Part shown: positions 1 through 6,407 of the stretch, piece by piece | How positions within the stretch are numbered: position 1 is the first letter of the stretch | Layout: each line of letters opens with the position of its first letter | Assembly: GCA_937873245.1 (NCBI GenBank) | Contig: CALMVY010000254.1 | Location: forward strand, 1 to 13,554 | Length of the DNA stretch: 13,554 nt | Direction of reading: 5' to 3' | Source of the DNA: an uncultured Arthrobacter sp. | GTDB taxonomy: Bacteria > Actinomycetota > Actinomycetes > Actinomycetales > Micrococcaceae | Made by a program: the position numbers and the translations under genes | The notes under the pieces: model-generated | The model's database searches: none | Seen by the model: only the letters and a program-made list of their open reading frames with translations | Told to the model about the DNA's origin: nothing

Positions 1-404
1 TGGCCGACAAGCTGAAGGCCGAGGGGGTCGAGGTGAAATACGCCATCCACCCCGTCGCCGGCCGCATGCCCGGCCATATGAACGTGCTGCTGGCCGAGGC
101 CAACGTCCCCTATGACGAGGTGTTCGAGCTGGAGGACATCAACTCCGAGTTCGCCAGCTGCGACGTGGCCTTCGTCATCGGGGCCAACGACGTCACCAAC
201 CCGGCGGCCAAGACCGATCCCACCAGCGCCATCTACGGCATGCCGATCCTCGACGTGGAGAAGGCGCGCACGGTGCTGTTCGTGAAGCGCGGCATGGCGG
301 CGGGCTACGCGGGCGTGGAGAACGAGCTCTTCTTCCGCGACAACACCATGATGCTGTTCGCCGACGCCAAGAAGATGGTCGAAGGGATCGTGAAGGGGCT
401 TTGA
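1..404 (+). CDS. pntB: NAD(P) transhydrogenase subunit beta, C-terminal part (5' truncated)
   Basis: The gene is open from the window edge (first full codon at position 3) to TGA at 402-404, so its start lies outside. The visible 134 residues are domain III of the proton-translocating transhydrogenase, the NADP(H)-binding domain on the cytoplasmic face. PntB works with PntA to make NADPH from NADH using the proton gradient. Visible family motifs are YAIHPVAGRMPGHMN, VIGANDVTNPAA, YGMPILDV and GYAGVENELFF, followed by MLFADAKKMVEGIV at the end. A GTG at position 33 is only an internal valine. The phrases KYAIHPVAGRMPGHMN, VLFVKRGMAAGYAG and FRDNTMMLFADAKKM fit alphaproteobacterial PntB as I remember it better than actinobacterial PntB, unlike the rest of the window. 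It converges on the sugar-binding gene with only 15 bp between the stop codons. Confidence 0.93.
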   Translation, partial: ADKLKAEGVEVKYAIHPVAGRMPGHMNVLLAEANVPYDEVFELEDINSEFASCDVAFVIGANDVTNPAAKTDPTSAIYGMPILDVEKARTVLFVKRGMAAGYAGVENELFFRDNTMMLFADAKKMVEGIVKGL

Positions 405-417
405 GCGTCCCGCGCTC
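403..417. terminator. Short hairpin between convergent stops
   Basis: GAGCG (403-407) and CGCTC (413-417) can pair around a 5-nt loop, overlapping the pntB stop codon. There is no T-tract, so this is at best a weak transcription end site for the two convergent genes. Confidence 0.25.
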
Positions 418-419
418 GC

Positions 420-1787
420 TCAGCCGAAGGGGTCGGCTGGCGGCAGGGCCTGGCCGGTGATCGTGATCGGCAGATCGTCGCCGGGCGGCAGGGGCGCCGA
501 GCCGCCGCGGATTCCGACCAGGAGGTAGCCGTCGCCCACGCCGTCGCCGTCGATGTCCACGTCGACGCGGGTGAGAGCCTGCTGCATGGCGTCGTTGATG
601 GCGAAGAACTTCGGTCCCTTGAACGGGGAGTCGCCGACGGCCTTGGCACGCTCTGCAAAGATCTTGCCGGTGGGGGCGTTGTTGAAGAACGCGTTGGTCT
701 GGCCCAGGAGTTCCTCACTGGTCAGCGCCTCGACCTGGCTCGGGAACGTGCCCTTGGCGGTGAACGCCTTGACCTGCTGCTCCGGGGCGGTCAGCCAGGC
801 TGCGAGCTTCTTGGCTTCAGCCTGGTTCTTGCCCTGCGACGGGACGGTCAGGTAGGAACCGCCCCAGTTGCCGCCACCACCCGGGAAGACATTGGCGACG
901 TCCCAGCCCTTAACTCCGGCAGCGTTGCCTTCAATGACACCGAGCATCCAGCCGGGGCAGAGGGTCGTGGCGAACTTCTGGGACTGGAAACCGGCCACCC
1001 AGTCGCTGCTCCACTGGCCCAGGTGCGCGGAGAGGTTGTCCTGCGTCGAGGCGTTCAGGACCTTGGTGTAGACCTCCTTGACCTCGGGGTTGTCGGCGGC
1101 GATGACCGTGCCGTCCTCGTTCTCGTAGGCTTTGGACATCTGGTTGCTCATGCCCTGATAGATGGCTCCGGCGGAATCGAACCACGCCGGGCCCGTCCCT
1201 GCGGCGACGAACTTCTTGCCGGCGTCGAAGTAGCTGTCCCAGGTGGTGCCGAGCATTTTGGCGACGGATTCGCGGTCCGACGGCATCCCGGCGGCTTCAA
1301 GCAGTGCCGCGTTGTAGCAGACGGCCTCGGGCCCGGAGTCCGTGCCGTAGCCGATGAGCTGCCCGTCCTGGGTGGTTGCTGCCTCCGTCTTCCATTCCAG
1401 CCAGCGGCCTTCCACGGCAGGATCCTTCAAATCCACGAACTGGTCCGGGTACTCCTTGAGTTCGGCCAACCAGTCGACCTCGATGGCCTCGATGTCCGAA
1501 AGGCCTGATCCCGCCGCCAGGCGCGTGGTCAGGTTGTCGCGCGCCTCGTTCGTGGTGGCGGCCTTCTTGTGCTGGATCGTCACGTTGGGGTTGAGGGTCT
1601 CGTATTCCTTGAGCAGGTCCTCGTAGCCGAACTCGTTGAAAGTCGCGAGGCTGAGGGTGACCGGCTCCTTGCCTGTCTCGCCGGTGGGCCCGGCGTTCGT
1701 GGGGGCATCTGCACCGCAGCCACTCAGGGCGAGTGTGAGGCAGGCGGCAGACGCCGACAGGGCGGCAAGTTTGCGGGGGAATTTCAC
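420..1787 (-). CDS. Sugar ABC transporter solute-binding lipoprotein (CebE-like) with an aberrant C-terminal tail
   Basis: 455 residues, starting at GTG (1787) with AAGGAG at 1795-1800, 7 nt upstream. It has a lipoprotein signal peptide with lipobox LSGC (Cys24). From about residue 40 it is a family 1 extracellular solute-binding protein: ITIQHK-like N lobe, EVDWLAEL, YGTDSGPEAVCYN, GWMLGVIEG, GGGGNWGGSYLTVPSQ and the late PFKGPKFFAINDAMQQALTRVDV. It should capture an oligosaccharide for an ABC importer. The upstream CebR-type operators point to a glucan oligosaccharide, but the ligand is inferred. After residue 411 the sequence changes to IDGDGVGDGYLL followed by a Pro-rich run ending ALPPADPFG. 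Relatives instead run on for roughly 25 residues of ordinary alpha-helical end. The two permease genes usually found downstream are absent, because pntB comes next. The gene may be a fusion at about 545-570. Confidence 0.87.
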   Translation of the reverse strand: MKFPRKLAALSASAACLTLALSGCGADAPTNAGPTGETGKEPVTLSLATFNEFGYEDLLKEYETLNPNVTIQHKKAATTNEARDNLTTRLAAGSGLSDIEAIEVDWLAELKEYPDQFVDLKDPAVEGRWLEWKTEAATTQDGQLIGYGTDSGPEAVCYNAALLEAAGMPSDRESVAKMLGTTWDSYFDAGKKFVAAGTGPAWFDSAGAIYQGMSNQMSKAYENEDGTVIAADNPEVKEVYTKVLNASTQDNLSAHLGQWSSDWVAGFQSQKFATTLCPGWMLGVIEGNAAGVKGWDVANVFPGGGGNWGGSYLTVPSQGKNQAEAKKLAAWLTAPEQQVKAFTAKGTFPSQVEALTSEELLGQTNAFFNNAPTGKIFAERAKAVGDSPFKGPKFFAINDAMQQALTRVDVDIDGDGVGDGYLLVGIRGGSAPLPPGDDLPITITGQALPPADPFG

Positions 1788-1854
1788 GCGGGGACTCCTT
1801 TGTCAGGGTGTGGGGACCGGAGGGATGAGGGGCCGGCCGACCCGGATTGGTAAA

Positions 1855-1868
1855 TGAGAGCGCTCCCA
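1855..1868. promoter_or_regulatory. LacI/CebR-type operator, site 1
   Basis: TGAGAGCGCTCCCA differs by one base from TGGGAGCGCTCCCA, the CebR/CelR box known from cellulolytic actinobacteria. It lies 68 bp upstream of the solute-binding gene start. It is the exact reverse complement of site 2, with centres 23 bp apart, about two helical turns, so two dimers could bind the same DNA face. Confidence 0.85.
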
Positions 1869-1877
1869 GATCGATCA

Positions 1878-1891
1878 TGGGAGCGCTCTCA
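1878..1891. promoter_or_regulatory. LacI/CebR-type operator, site 2
   Basis: TGGGAGCGCTCTCA has one mismatch to the CebR box. It lies where transcription of the solute-binding gene would start, 5 nt past the candidate -10 (CACCAT on the minus strand, 1897-1902). Binding would block the promoter. Confidence 0.85.
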
Positions 1892-1896
1892 CAAGC

Positions 1897-1926
1897 ATGG
1901 TGTCCCACATCACGTTGGATTGTCAA
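1897..1926 (-). promoter_or_regulatory. Candidate promoter of the solute-binding gene
   Basis: On the minus strand, a perfect -35 TTGACA (1921-1926) is followed 18 nt later by CACCAT (1897-1902), a fair -10. The predicted start falls in operator site 2. The -35 is strong. The -10 is the weaker part of this call. Confidence 0.5.
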
Positions 1927-1954
1927 CAGCGGCAAACGGGCCCATCTCGATCCC

Positions 1955-1983
1955 TTGCCCGCCGCTGAATGCGATGTTACGCT
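1955..1983 (+). promoter_or_regulatory. Candidate promoter of the beta-helix protein gene
   Basis: TTGCCC (1955-1960), a 17-nt spacer and TACGCT (1978-1983) form a plausible sigma-70-type promoter. The predicted start at about 1990 coincides with operator site 3. The leader to the ATG at 2097 would be about 107 nt. Confidence 0.55.
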
Positions 1984-1989
1984 TCCCGG

Positions 1990-2003
1990 CGGGAGCGCTC
2001 CCA
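1990..2003. promoter_or_regulatory. LacI/CebR-type operator, site 3
   Basis: CGGGAGCGCTCCCA contains the perfect palindrome GGGAGCGCTCCC (1991-2002) and has one mismatch to the CebR box. It begins 6 nt downstream of the candidate -10 of the plus-strand promoter, the same layout as site 2 on the other strand. One LacI-family repressor, not encoded in this window, probably controls both genes. Confidence 0.85.
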
Positions 2004-2096
2004 CACCTCGCGGTCACAGGGAGCAGGTCTCCAGTTCCCCGGCGGCCCCGTGTGCAGCCGGAGGGAAATCCGCCCCAACAGAGAGCAGGACCAGCA

Positions 2097-4034
2097 ATGC
2101 CGCTAGCCCACTTCCGCCTCCGACCAGGGGCCTCGCAGCCCAGCCTCCGGAGGCCTCTGCATCTCCACAGCCGGCTGTTCGCCGGCAGCGTGGCCGTCCT
2201 CCTGGGCGTGCTGGCCACCGGTGCCGGTGCCGCAACGGCGGCCGATACCGCCGCACCGGCGAAGCCGGCCCCGGCCCAGCCGCAGCCCGCGAAGGCGAAC
2301 ACGGCGCCGGCGCCGGAGTTCGGACCCAACGTCAGGATCTTCGACCCCAGCATGCCGGTGGCCGAGATCCAGGCCACCGTCGACTCCATTCATGCTGAAC
2401 AGGTCGACGACGAAATGGGCACTAACCGGTACTCCCTGCTGTTCAAGCCCGGCACGTACGGCAGCGCCGAGGAGCCGTTGATCGTCCAGGTTGGCTACTC
2501 GACGGAGGTTGCCGGCCTGGGCGCTTCACCCACGGATGTCACCATCAACGGGCGTGTGGACGTCTACAACCGGTGCCTGACCGCGGACAACTGCATCGCC
2601 CTGAACAACTTCTGGCGGTCCCTGTCCAACCTCACCATCAATGTCACCGGCCTCGAAGGCTGCCGCAGCTCCGCCAATTTCTGGGCGGCCTCGCAGGCGT
2701 CCCCCATGCGGCGGATCAACATCACCGGCGGCAACCTGTCCCTGATGGACTACTGCACCGCCGGACCGCAGTTTGCCAGCGGCGGGTTCATCTCCGATTC
2801 AAAGACCGGCAACGTCATCAACGGCTCCCAGCAGCAGTACTTTGTGCGTGACAGCAGCATCGGCGACTGGTCCAACGGGGTCTGGAACCAGGTCTTTTCC
2901 GGAGTGGACGGTGCCCCGGCGCAGTCCTTCCCGAATCCGCCGTACACCACCCTCGATAGCACCCCGGTCAGCCGGGAGAAGCCATATCTCACGCTCGACG
3001 CCGCCGGCCAGTACGGCGTCTTCGTTCCCGCGGTCCGCAAGGACTCCGCCGGAACCACGTGGGAAAACGGCCCGACGGCGGGCCGCAGCATCCCGCTGTC
3101 CGACTTCTTCGTGGCCAGGCCCGGCGATTCGGTCAAGACCATCAACTCGCAGTTGGCTCGCGGCAAGAACCTGCTGCTGACCCCGGGGGTCTACGACATC
3201 GATCAGAGCATCGAGGTCAAGCGGGCGAACACCGTCGTGCTCGGGCTCGGCATGGCCACCCTCACCGCCGTCAATGGCGCCGTGCCGCTGACGGTTGCGG
3301 ATGTTCCCGGCGTCGACATTGCCGCCGTCACCATTGATGCCGGCGAAGTGAACTCCCCGGCGCTGATGCGGATCGGCAAGGCCCGGAACTCTGAGGCCGG
3401 CGGACCGTCCAACTCACTGAACCACAGCGATCCGGCCAACCCCACCACGCTCCACGACGTGTTTTTCCGCATCGGCGGACCTCATGTCGGGAAGGCCTCG
3501 CTCAGCCTTGAGGTCAACAGCGACAACGTGCTCCTGGACCACATCTGGGCCTGGCGCGCGGACCACGGAAAGGGCGTTGGATGGACCACCAACACCGGTG
3601 AGAACGGCGTCATCATCAACGGTGACAACGTCACCGCCACCGGCCTGTTCGTGGAGCACTACCAGGAGTACAACGTCATCTGGAACGGCGAAAACGGCAG
3701 GACCATCTTCTTCCAGAACGAGCTGCCCTACGATGCGCCCAACCAGGCCGCCTGGCAGCATGACGGGGTCCTGGGCTGGGCCGGCTACAAGATCGCCGAT
3801 TCGGTCAAGACCCACGAACTCTGGGGCGGCGGAAGCTACGTTTACAACAACGTCGACCCCACTATCCACGCCACCCGGGGTTTCGAAGTTCCGGTCACGC
3901 CCGGAGTGAAGCTTCACGGTCTGCTGACGGTCAATCTCGGCGCAGGGACCCTGGACCACGTCGTCAACGACACCGGCGCGCCGGTCTCGACGGACGCCGT
4001 CGGGGTGCCCAGCTACGTCGCCAGCTTCGGCTAA
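2097..4034 (+). CDS. Secreted right-handed beta-helix protein, GH55-like (function unproven)
   Basis: The frame is open from 1854, but ATG at 2097 is preferred. AGGA (2087-2090) lies 6 nt before it, and it begins a signal peptide: basic start RRPLHLHSR, hydrophobic LFAGSVAVLLGVLATGAGA, likely cleavage after ATA (residue 48). That gives 645 residues, exported. A Pro/Ala linker (50-75) is followed by two beta-rich halves. The first (about 80-290) has NLTINVTGLEGC, RRINITGGNLSL and an Asn/Gly-rich ladder. The second (about 350-640) has FFVARPGDSVKTI, LLLTPGVYDID, SIEVKRANTVVLGLG, DVPGVDIAAVTIDAG and DHIWAWRADHGKGVGW. Tandem beta-helices resemble GH55 exo-beta-1,3-glucanases; similar actinobacterial proteins are, as I recall, often labelled adenylyl cyclase, for which I see no support. 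CebR-type control suggests a polysaccharide-degrading or -binding role. Catalytic residues cannot be assigned by eye. Confidence 0.8.
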   Translation: MPLAHFRLRPGASQPSLRRPLHLHSRLFAGSVAVLLGVLATGAGAATAADTAAPAKPAPAQPQPAKANTAPAPEFGPNVRIFDPSMPVAEIQATVDSIHAEQVDDEMGTNRYSLLFKPGTYGSAEEPLIVQVGYSTEVAGLGASPTDVTINGRVDVYNRCLTADNCIALNNFWRSLSNLTINVTGLEGCRSSANFWAASQASPMRRINITGGNLSLMDYCTAGPQFASGGFISDSKTGNVINGSQQQYFVRDSSIGDWSNGVWNQVFSGVDGAPAQSFPNPPYTTLDSTPVSREKPYLTLDAAGQYGVFVPAVRKDSAGTTWENGPTAGRSIPLSDFFVARPGDSVKTINSQLARGKNLLLTPGVYDIDQSIEVKRANTVVLGLGMATLTAVNGAVPLTVADVPGVDIAAVTIDAGEVNSPALMRIGKARNSEAGGPSNSLNHSDPANPTTLHDVFFRIGGPHVGKASLSLEVNSDNVLLDHIWAWRADHGKGVGWTTNTGENGVIINGDNVTATGLFVEHYQEYNVIWNGENGRTIFFQNELPYDAPNQAAWQHDGVLGWAGYKIADSVKTHELWGGGSYVYNNVDPTIHATRGFEVPVTPGVKLHGLLTVNLGAGTLDHVVNDTGAPVSTDAVGVPSYVASFG

Positions 4035-4042
4035 GGCGACGC

Positions 4043-4074
4043 CGGCGGGCGGGATCCCACGTCCCCGCCCGCCG
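4043..4074 (+). terminator. GC-rich hairpin after the beta-helix gene
   Basis: An 11-bp perfect stem (4043-4053 with 4064-4074, CGGCGGGCGGG) with a 10-nt loop starts 8 nt after the stop codon. There is no T-tract, which is common for high-GC actinobacterial terminators. It probably ends the beta-helix transcript. Confidence 0.6.
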
Positions 4075-4186
4075 CACCACCGGCGCGCCAGATCTTTAGC
4101 GCGTCGTGGAAGTGGATCCGGCGCCAAAGGTCACCAACAGCGCGGTCCACAACGGGAGCAGCTCACGCAGACGGGGTGGCGGCCTT

Positions 4187-4208
4187 CGGCCGGCCAAACG
4201 GCCGGCCG
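4187..4208. repeat. Perfect GC hairpin upstream of the small lipoprotein gene
   Basis: CGGCCGGCC and GGCCGGCCG form a 9-bp perfect stem around the loop AAAC. It sits in the gap between the beta-helix gene and the lipoprotein (4035-4267), about 48 bp before the predicted -10 of the latter. It could be a second terminator or a structural element. Apart from the two hairpins and the promoter I see no gene in this gap. Confidence 0.4.
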
Positions 4209-4255
4209 CTCGCCCGCGGGCCGCCGGTGGCCAGCTTCCGCCCAGGAGCCCTTGT

Positions 4256-4261
4256 TAGGGT
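4256..4261 (+). promoter_or_regulatory. -10 element of a likely leaderless transcript
   Basis: TAGGGT is followed by exactly 6 nt and then the ATG at 4268, so transcription should begin at or within a base of the start codon. No convincing -35 is visible. GGGTGG could also be read as a weak ribosome site. Confidence 0.45.
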
Positions 4262-4267
4262 GGACGA

Positions 4268-4603
4268 ATGAAACTTCGCCTCGCCGCCCTGTCCGCTGCC
4301 GCCCTCATGATTGCCCTGACGGGCTGCGGCCAGGTGCAGGACGCCGCGAACAAGGCCGTCAGCGACGGCGCGTCCCAGGTCGCCACGGCGGCCGGCAGTG
4401 AAGTGAAGAAGCAGGCCTGCGCCCTCGTCGAGGACGGCCTGGTCAGCGTCCAGGACAAGGAACTGCTGGGCGGCCTTGTCGCCGGCGCGGAAACCGCAGG
4501 TGCTCCCGCCGAGATCACCACCCCGCTGCGCCAGATCGCCGAGTCAGGCGACCAGGTTCCGGCCGACTCCGTCAAGGCCCTGCAGGACGCCTGCGCCAAG
4601 TAG
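4268..4603 (+). CDS. Small hypothetical lipoprotein
   Basis: 111 residues. The N-terminus is a lipoprotein signal peptide (MKLRLAALSAAALMIALTGC) with lipobox LTGC, so Cys20 should be lipidated and the protein held on the outer face of the membrane. The mature part is mainly helical and Ala-rich, with two further cysteines (51 and 109) that could form a disulfide around the helical region. I do not recognise a named family. It stands alone in its direction, converging with the LysR-like gene 51 bp away, and appears to have its own leaderless promoter. GC content and codon use match the neighbours, so there is no sign of recent transfer. Confidence 0.8.
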   Translation: MKLRLAALSAAALMIALTGCGQVQDAANKAVSDGASQVATAAGSEVKKQACALVEDGLVSVQDKELLGGLVAGAETAGAPAEITTPLRQIAESGDQVPADSVKALQDACAK

Positions 4604-4654
4604 CCCCAGCGCCCGGTGCGTAGCTCCGGTGGCGCGCAGGACAAAGGGTGCGCT

Positions 4655-5407
4655 TTAGCGCTTGCCCTTCTTCCGGGATCCCTTTCCGCGGCCCTTGTCC
4701 GGGTTCGGCGCGTAACGCTGCGCCACCTTGGGCTTCTTGACCGCGGGACCGCGCCGGTCCGGCTTCGGTTCCTTCTTGGGCTTTTCCTGCTGGGCGGAGG
4801 GCTGCCGGGAGCTCGCGGCGGTTCGGCCGCGGACAATCCCGATGAACTCCTCGATCACCTCGTCCGTGGTGTCGCTGGGCCAGGCCAGGGCGATTTCCGT
4901 GGTGGGTGCACCGGTGAGCTTCCGCGACACGGTGTCCTTGACGTTGAAGTGCCGTGCGACCGACATCGGCAGGATCACCAGACCGGCGCCGGTGGCCACC
5001 ACTTGCAGCGCCATCTCCGGTCCGCCGAGGTCAGCCACGTCCAGGAACGTCTCCTTCGAGAGGTCCGCCAGGGCCACCTCCTCGAACACGGAGATTTCGT
5101 GCCCCTTGGGCGCCACCACCACGGGCTGTTCCTCGTACAGCGGGATGACGCTCAGGCCCTCGCGCTCCACCGGGAGCCGGACGAAGCTGAGGTCCGCGGA
5201 ACCGTCGCGCAGCACCGTGAGCTGCGCGCCGTCGTCGGACATAAAGGAGTGCAGCGGCACGTCCAGCATCCGTTCTTCCCAGCGCCGGACCCACTTGCCC
5301 GGCGTCACGCCGGCGACATAGGCGAAACGCAGCTCCCGCACTGCTGCTTCGGCCGGTTCGGCGGCGGTTTCGTCGGGGGTCTGGGGTGTTTCTTCTGCTG
5401 CGGACAC
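4655..5407 (-). CDS. LysR-type substrate-binding-domain protein lacking a DNA-binding domain
   Basis: 250 residues if started at GTG 5407. The open frame reaches 5437, but the -10 TACTGT ends 6 nt before this GTG and would make the longer start untranscribed. Residues 1-24 are an acidic, Ala/Pro/Glu-rich linker. About 25-192 match a LysR effector-binding fold: RELRFAYVAGVTPGKW, LRDGSADLSFVRLP, the domain-linking stretch YEEQPVVVAPKGHEI and VVATGAGLVILPMSVARHF. The last 55 residues are a Lys/Arg/Pro-rich basic tail. The winged helix-turn-helix that normally precedes this domain is missing, and the sequence upstream is an intergenic promoter, so it was not just lost to a frameshift here. It may sense a metabolite and bind nucleic acid through the tail, or act as a partner protein. 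The divergent neighbour is the DUF5997 gene. Confidence 0.8.
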   Translation of the reverse strand: MSAAEETPQTPDETAAEPAEAAVRELRFAYVAGVTPGKWVRRWEERMLDVPLHSFMSDDGAQLTVLRDGSADLSFVRLPVEREGLSVIPLYEEQPVVVAPKGHEISVFEEVALADLSKETFLDVADLGGPEMALQVVATGAGLVILPMSVARHFNVKDTVSRKLTGAPTTEIALAWPSDTTDEVIEEFIGIVRGRTAASSRQPSAQQEKPKKEPKPDRRGPAVKKPKVAQRYAPNPDKGRGKGSRKKGKR

Positions 5408-5413
5408 ATGTTC

Positions 5414-5419
5414 ACAGTA
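5414..5419 (-). promoter_or_regulatory. -10 element, LysR-like gene (leaderless geometry)
   Basis: TACTGT on the minus strand is followed by 6 nt and then GTG (5407-5405). This decides the start codon chosen for the LysR-like gene. No clear -35 is visible at 17-18 nt. Confidence 0.5.
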
Positions 5420-5485
5420 CCGCCCGGCCCGGCGCATGGCGGGTGTCAGTGTTCAGTGCCGGTGCCCAGTCAGGCTCTGGCCGGA

Positions 5486-5491
5486 TACCCT
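5486..5491 (+). promoter_or_regulatory. -10 element, DUF5997 gene (leaderless geometry)
   Basis: TACCCT is followed by 6 nt (TGAAGC) and then ATG 5498. It shares the 90-bp divergent gap with the promoter of the LysR-like gene. No good Shine-Dalgarno sequence is present, which supports leaderless translation. Confidence 0.5.
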
Positions 5492-5497
5492 TGAAGC

Positions 5498-5902
5498 ATG
5501 ACCTCTGCAAACTCCCAGTCCATGAAGCCGGCCACCGTTGCCAAGAAGCTTGGCATCTACCTGCCCGCAACACCCCAGGAGTTCCAGGATTCGGTCATCA
5601 GCCGCGCCGATTTCGCCGAGCTCCAGGCCAACCCGCCGGAGTGGCTGGCGGAACTGCGACGCAACGGCCCGCACCCCCGCCCGGTGGTGGCGCAGAAGCT
5701 CAACGTCTCCATCAGCGGCCTGGCCCGCGGCGGTGTTGAGGAAGCGCTCACGACGGCGGAAATCACCGCGCTGCTGCAGGCTCCCCCGGCCTGGCTGGTC
5801 GCCGAACGCTCCACCCACGCCGCCGTCCGCGCCGAGGCCCAGCGGGTCAAGGACGAGGCCGCGAAGAAGGACGCCAAGAAGGCACGCACCGCGGCCGAGT
5901 AG
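5498..5902 (+). CDS. DUF5997 family protein
   Basis: 134 residues, a typical size for this small actinobacterial family of unknown function. Recognisable parts are MKPATVAKKLGIYLPATPQEFQ (start), LQANPPEWLAELRRNGPHPRPVVAQKLNVS (middle) and LTTAEITALLQAPPAWL, followed by an Ala/Lys/Glu-rich charged helix to the end (about 108-134). The two repeated [ANQ]PP-x-WL segments (about residues 45-51 and 90-97) suggest a duplicated motif. It has no signal peptide or membrane segment, so it should be cytoplasmic. It is divergent from the HTH-less LysR-like gene, a pairing I recall in related genomes, which suggests a shared role. The family name is from memory of the sequence pattern. Confidence 0.82.
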   Translation: MTSANSQSMKPATVAKKLGIYLPATPQEFQDSVISRADFAELQANPPEWLAELRRNGPHPRPVVAQKLNVSISGLARGGVEEALTTAEITALLQAPPAWLVAERSTHAAVRAEAQRVKDEAAKKDAKKARTAAE

Positions 5903-6016
5903 CCGCTGCTGCCAGTGCGTGCCCTGCAGCCGTTTCGACGCGTCCGTGCACACTCGACGCTGCGGAACGTCTAGCCGGCAGGGAACCGCCGAAACGGTGA
6001 GGCCGACCCGGCGCGG

Positions 6017-6400
6017 CTAGTCCTGGTGGAGCTGGACGAAGTTCCCGCACCCGTCGTCGAACACCGCCGTGGTGCCGCCGGGACCGTCGGAGGGTCCGCC
6101 CTGAAATATCACGCCTTTGGCCGTGAGCCGCTTGAACTCGGCCCGGACATCGGGCACGCCCAGGACAATCGCGGGCATCCCGGCGTCGTGGCAGCCGTTC
6201 ATGTAGGCGGCCCCGATCGGGTTGTCGCTGGGCTCCAGCAGGAGCCCGGCCGAGCCGGCACCGGCCCCGGCCGGGTCTTTCACGATGAACAGGTTGTGCT
6301 CCGGCATGGCCAGGAGACTCTCGAAGCCCAGGATGCCGGTGTAGAACTCGAAGGCGGCGGCGGGGTCCTTGACGTGGATACTGCACATTTTCAGTCGCAT
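6017..6400 (-). CDS. VOC (glyoxalase/bleomycin resistance/dioxygenase) superfamily protein
   Basis: 127 residues, about one VOC module pair (two beta-alpha-beta-beta-beta units). Visible hallmarks are MRLKMCSIHVKDPAAAFEFYTGILGFE at the start, which is the usual first-strand plus helix pattern, NLFIVKDP, LLLEPSDNP, and VFDDGCGNFVQLHQD at the end, where the Glu metal ligand of many members is replaced by Gln. The first-strand His (SIHVKD) is present. Substrate cannot be assigned. ATG 6400 is chosen over the longer frame to 6493 because a good promoter (TTCACA, 18 nt, TAGCCT) lies between them and ends 7 nt before this ATG. It stands alone, divergent from the membrane protein gene. Confidence 0.85.
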   Translation of the reverse strand: MRLKMCSIHVKDPAAAFEFYTGILGFESLLAMPEHNLFIVKDPAGAGAGSAGLLLEPSDNPIGAAYMNGCHDAGMPAIVLGVPDVRAEFKRLTAKGVIFQGGPSDGPGGTTAVFDDGCGNFVQLHQD

Positions 6401-6407
6401 GGGCCCT

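Noticed and set aside
1854..2096. N-terminal extension of the beta-helix protein
   Set aside because: These 81 codons run through operators 1-3 and both promoters. The signal peptide and ribosome site support ATG 2097.
5930..5997. Inverted repeat CCGTTTCG ... CGAAACGG between the DUF5997 and VOC genes
   Set aside because: Only 8-bp arms with a 52-nt spacer. This is expected by chance in a window of this size, and no other support was seen.
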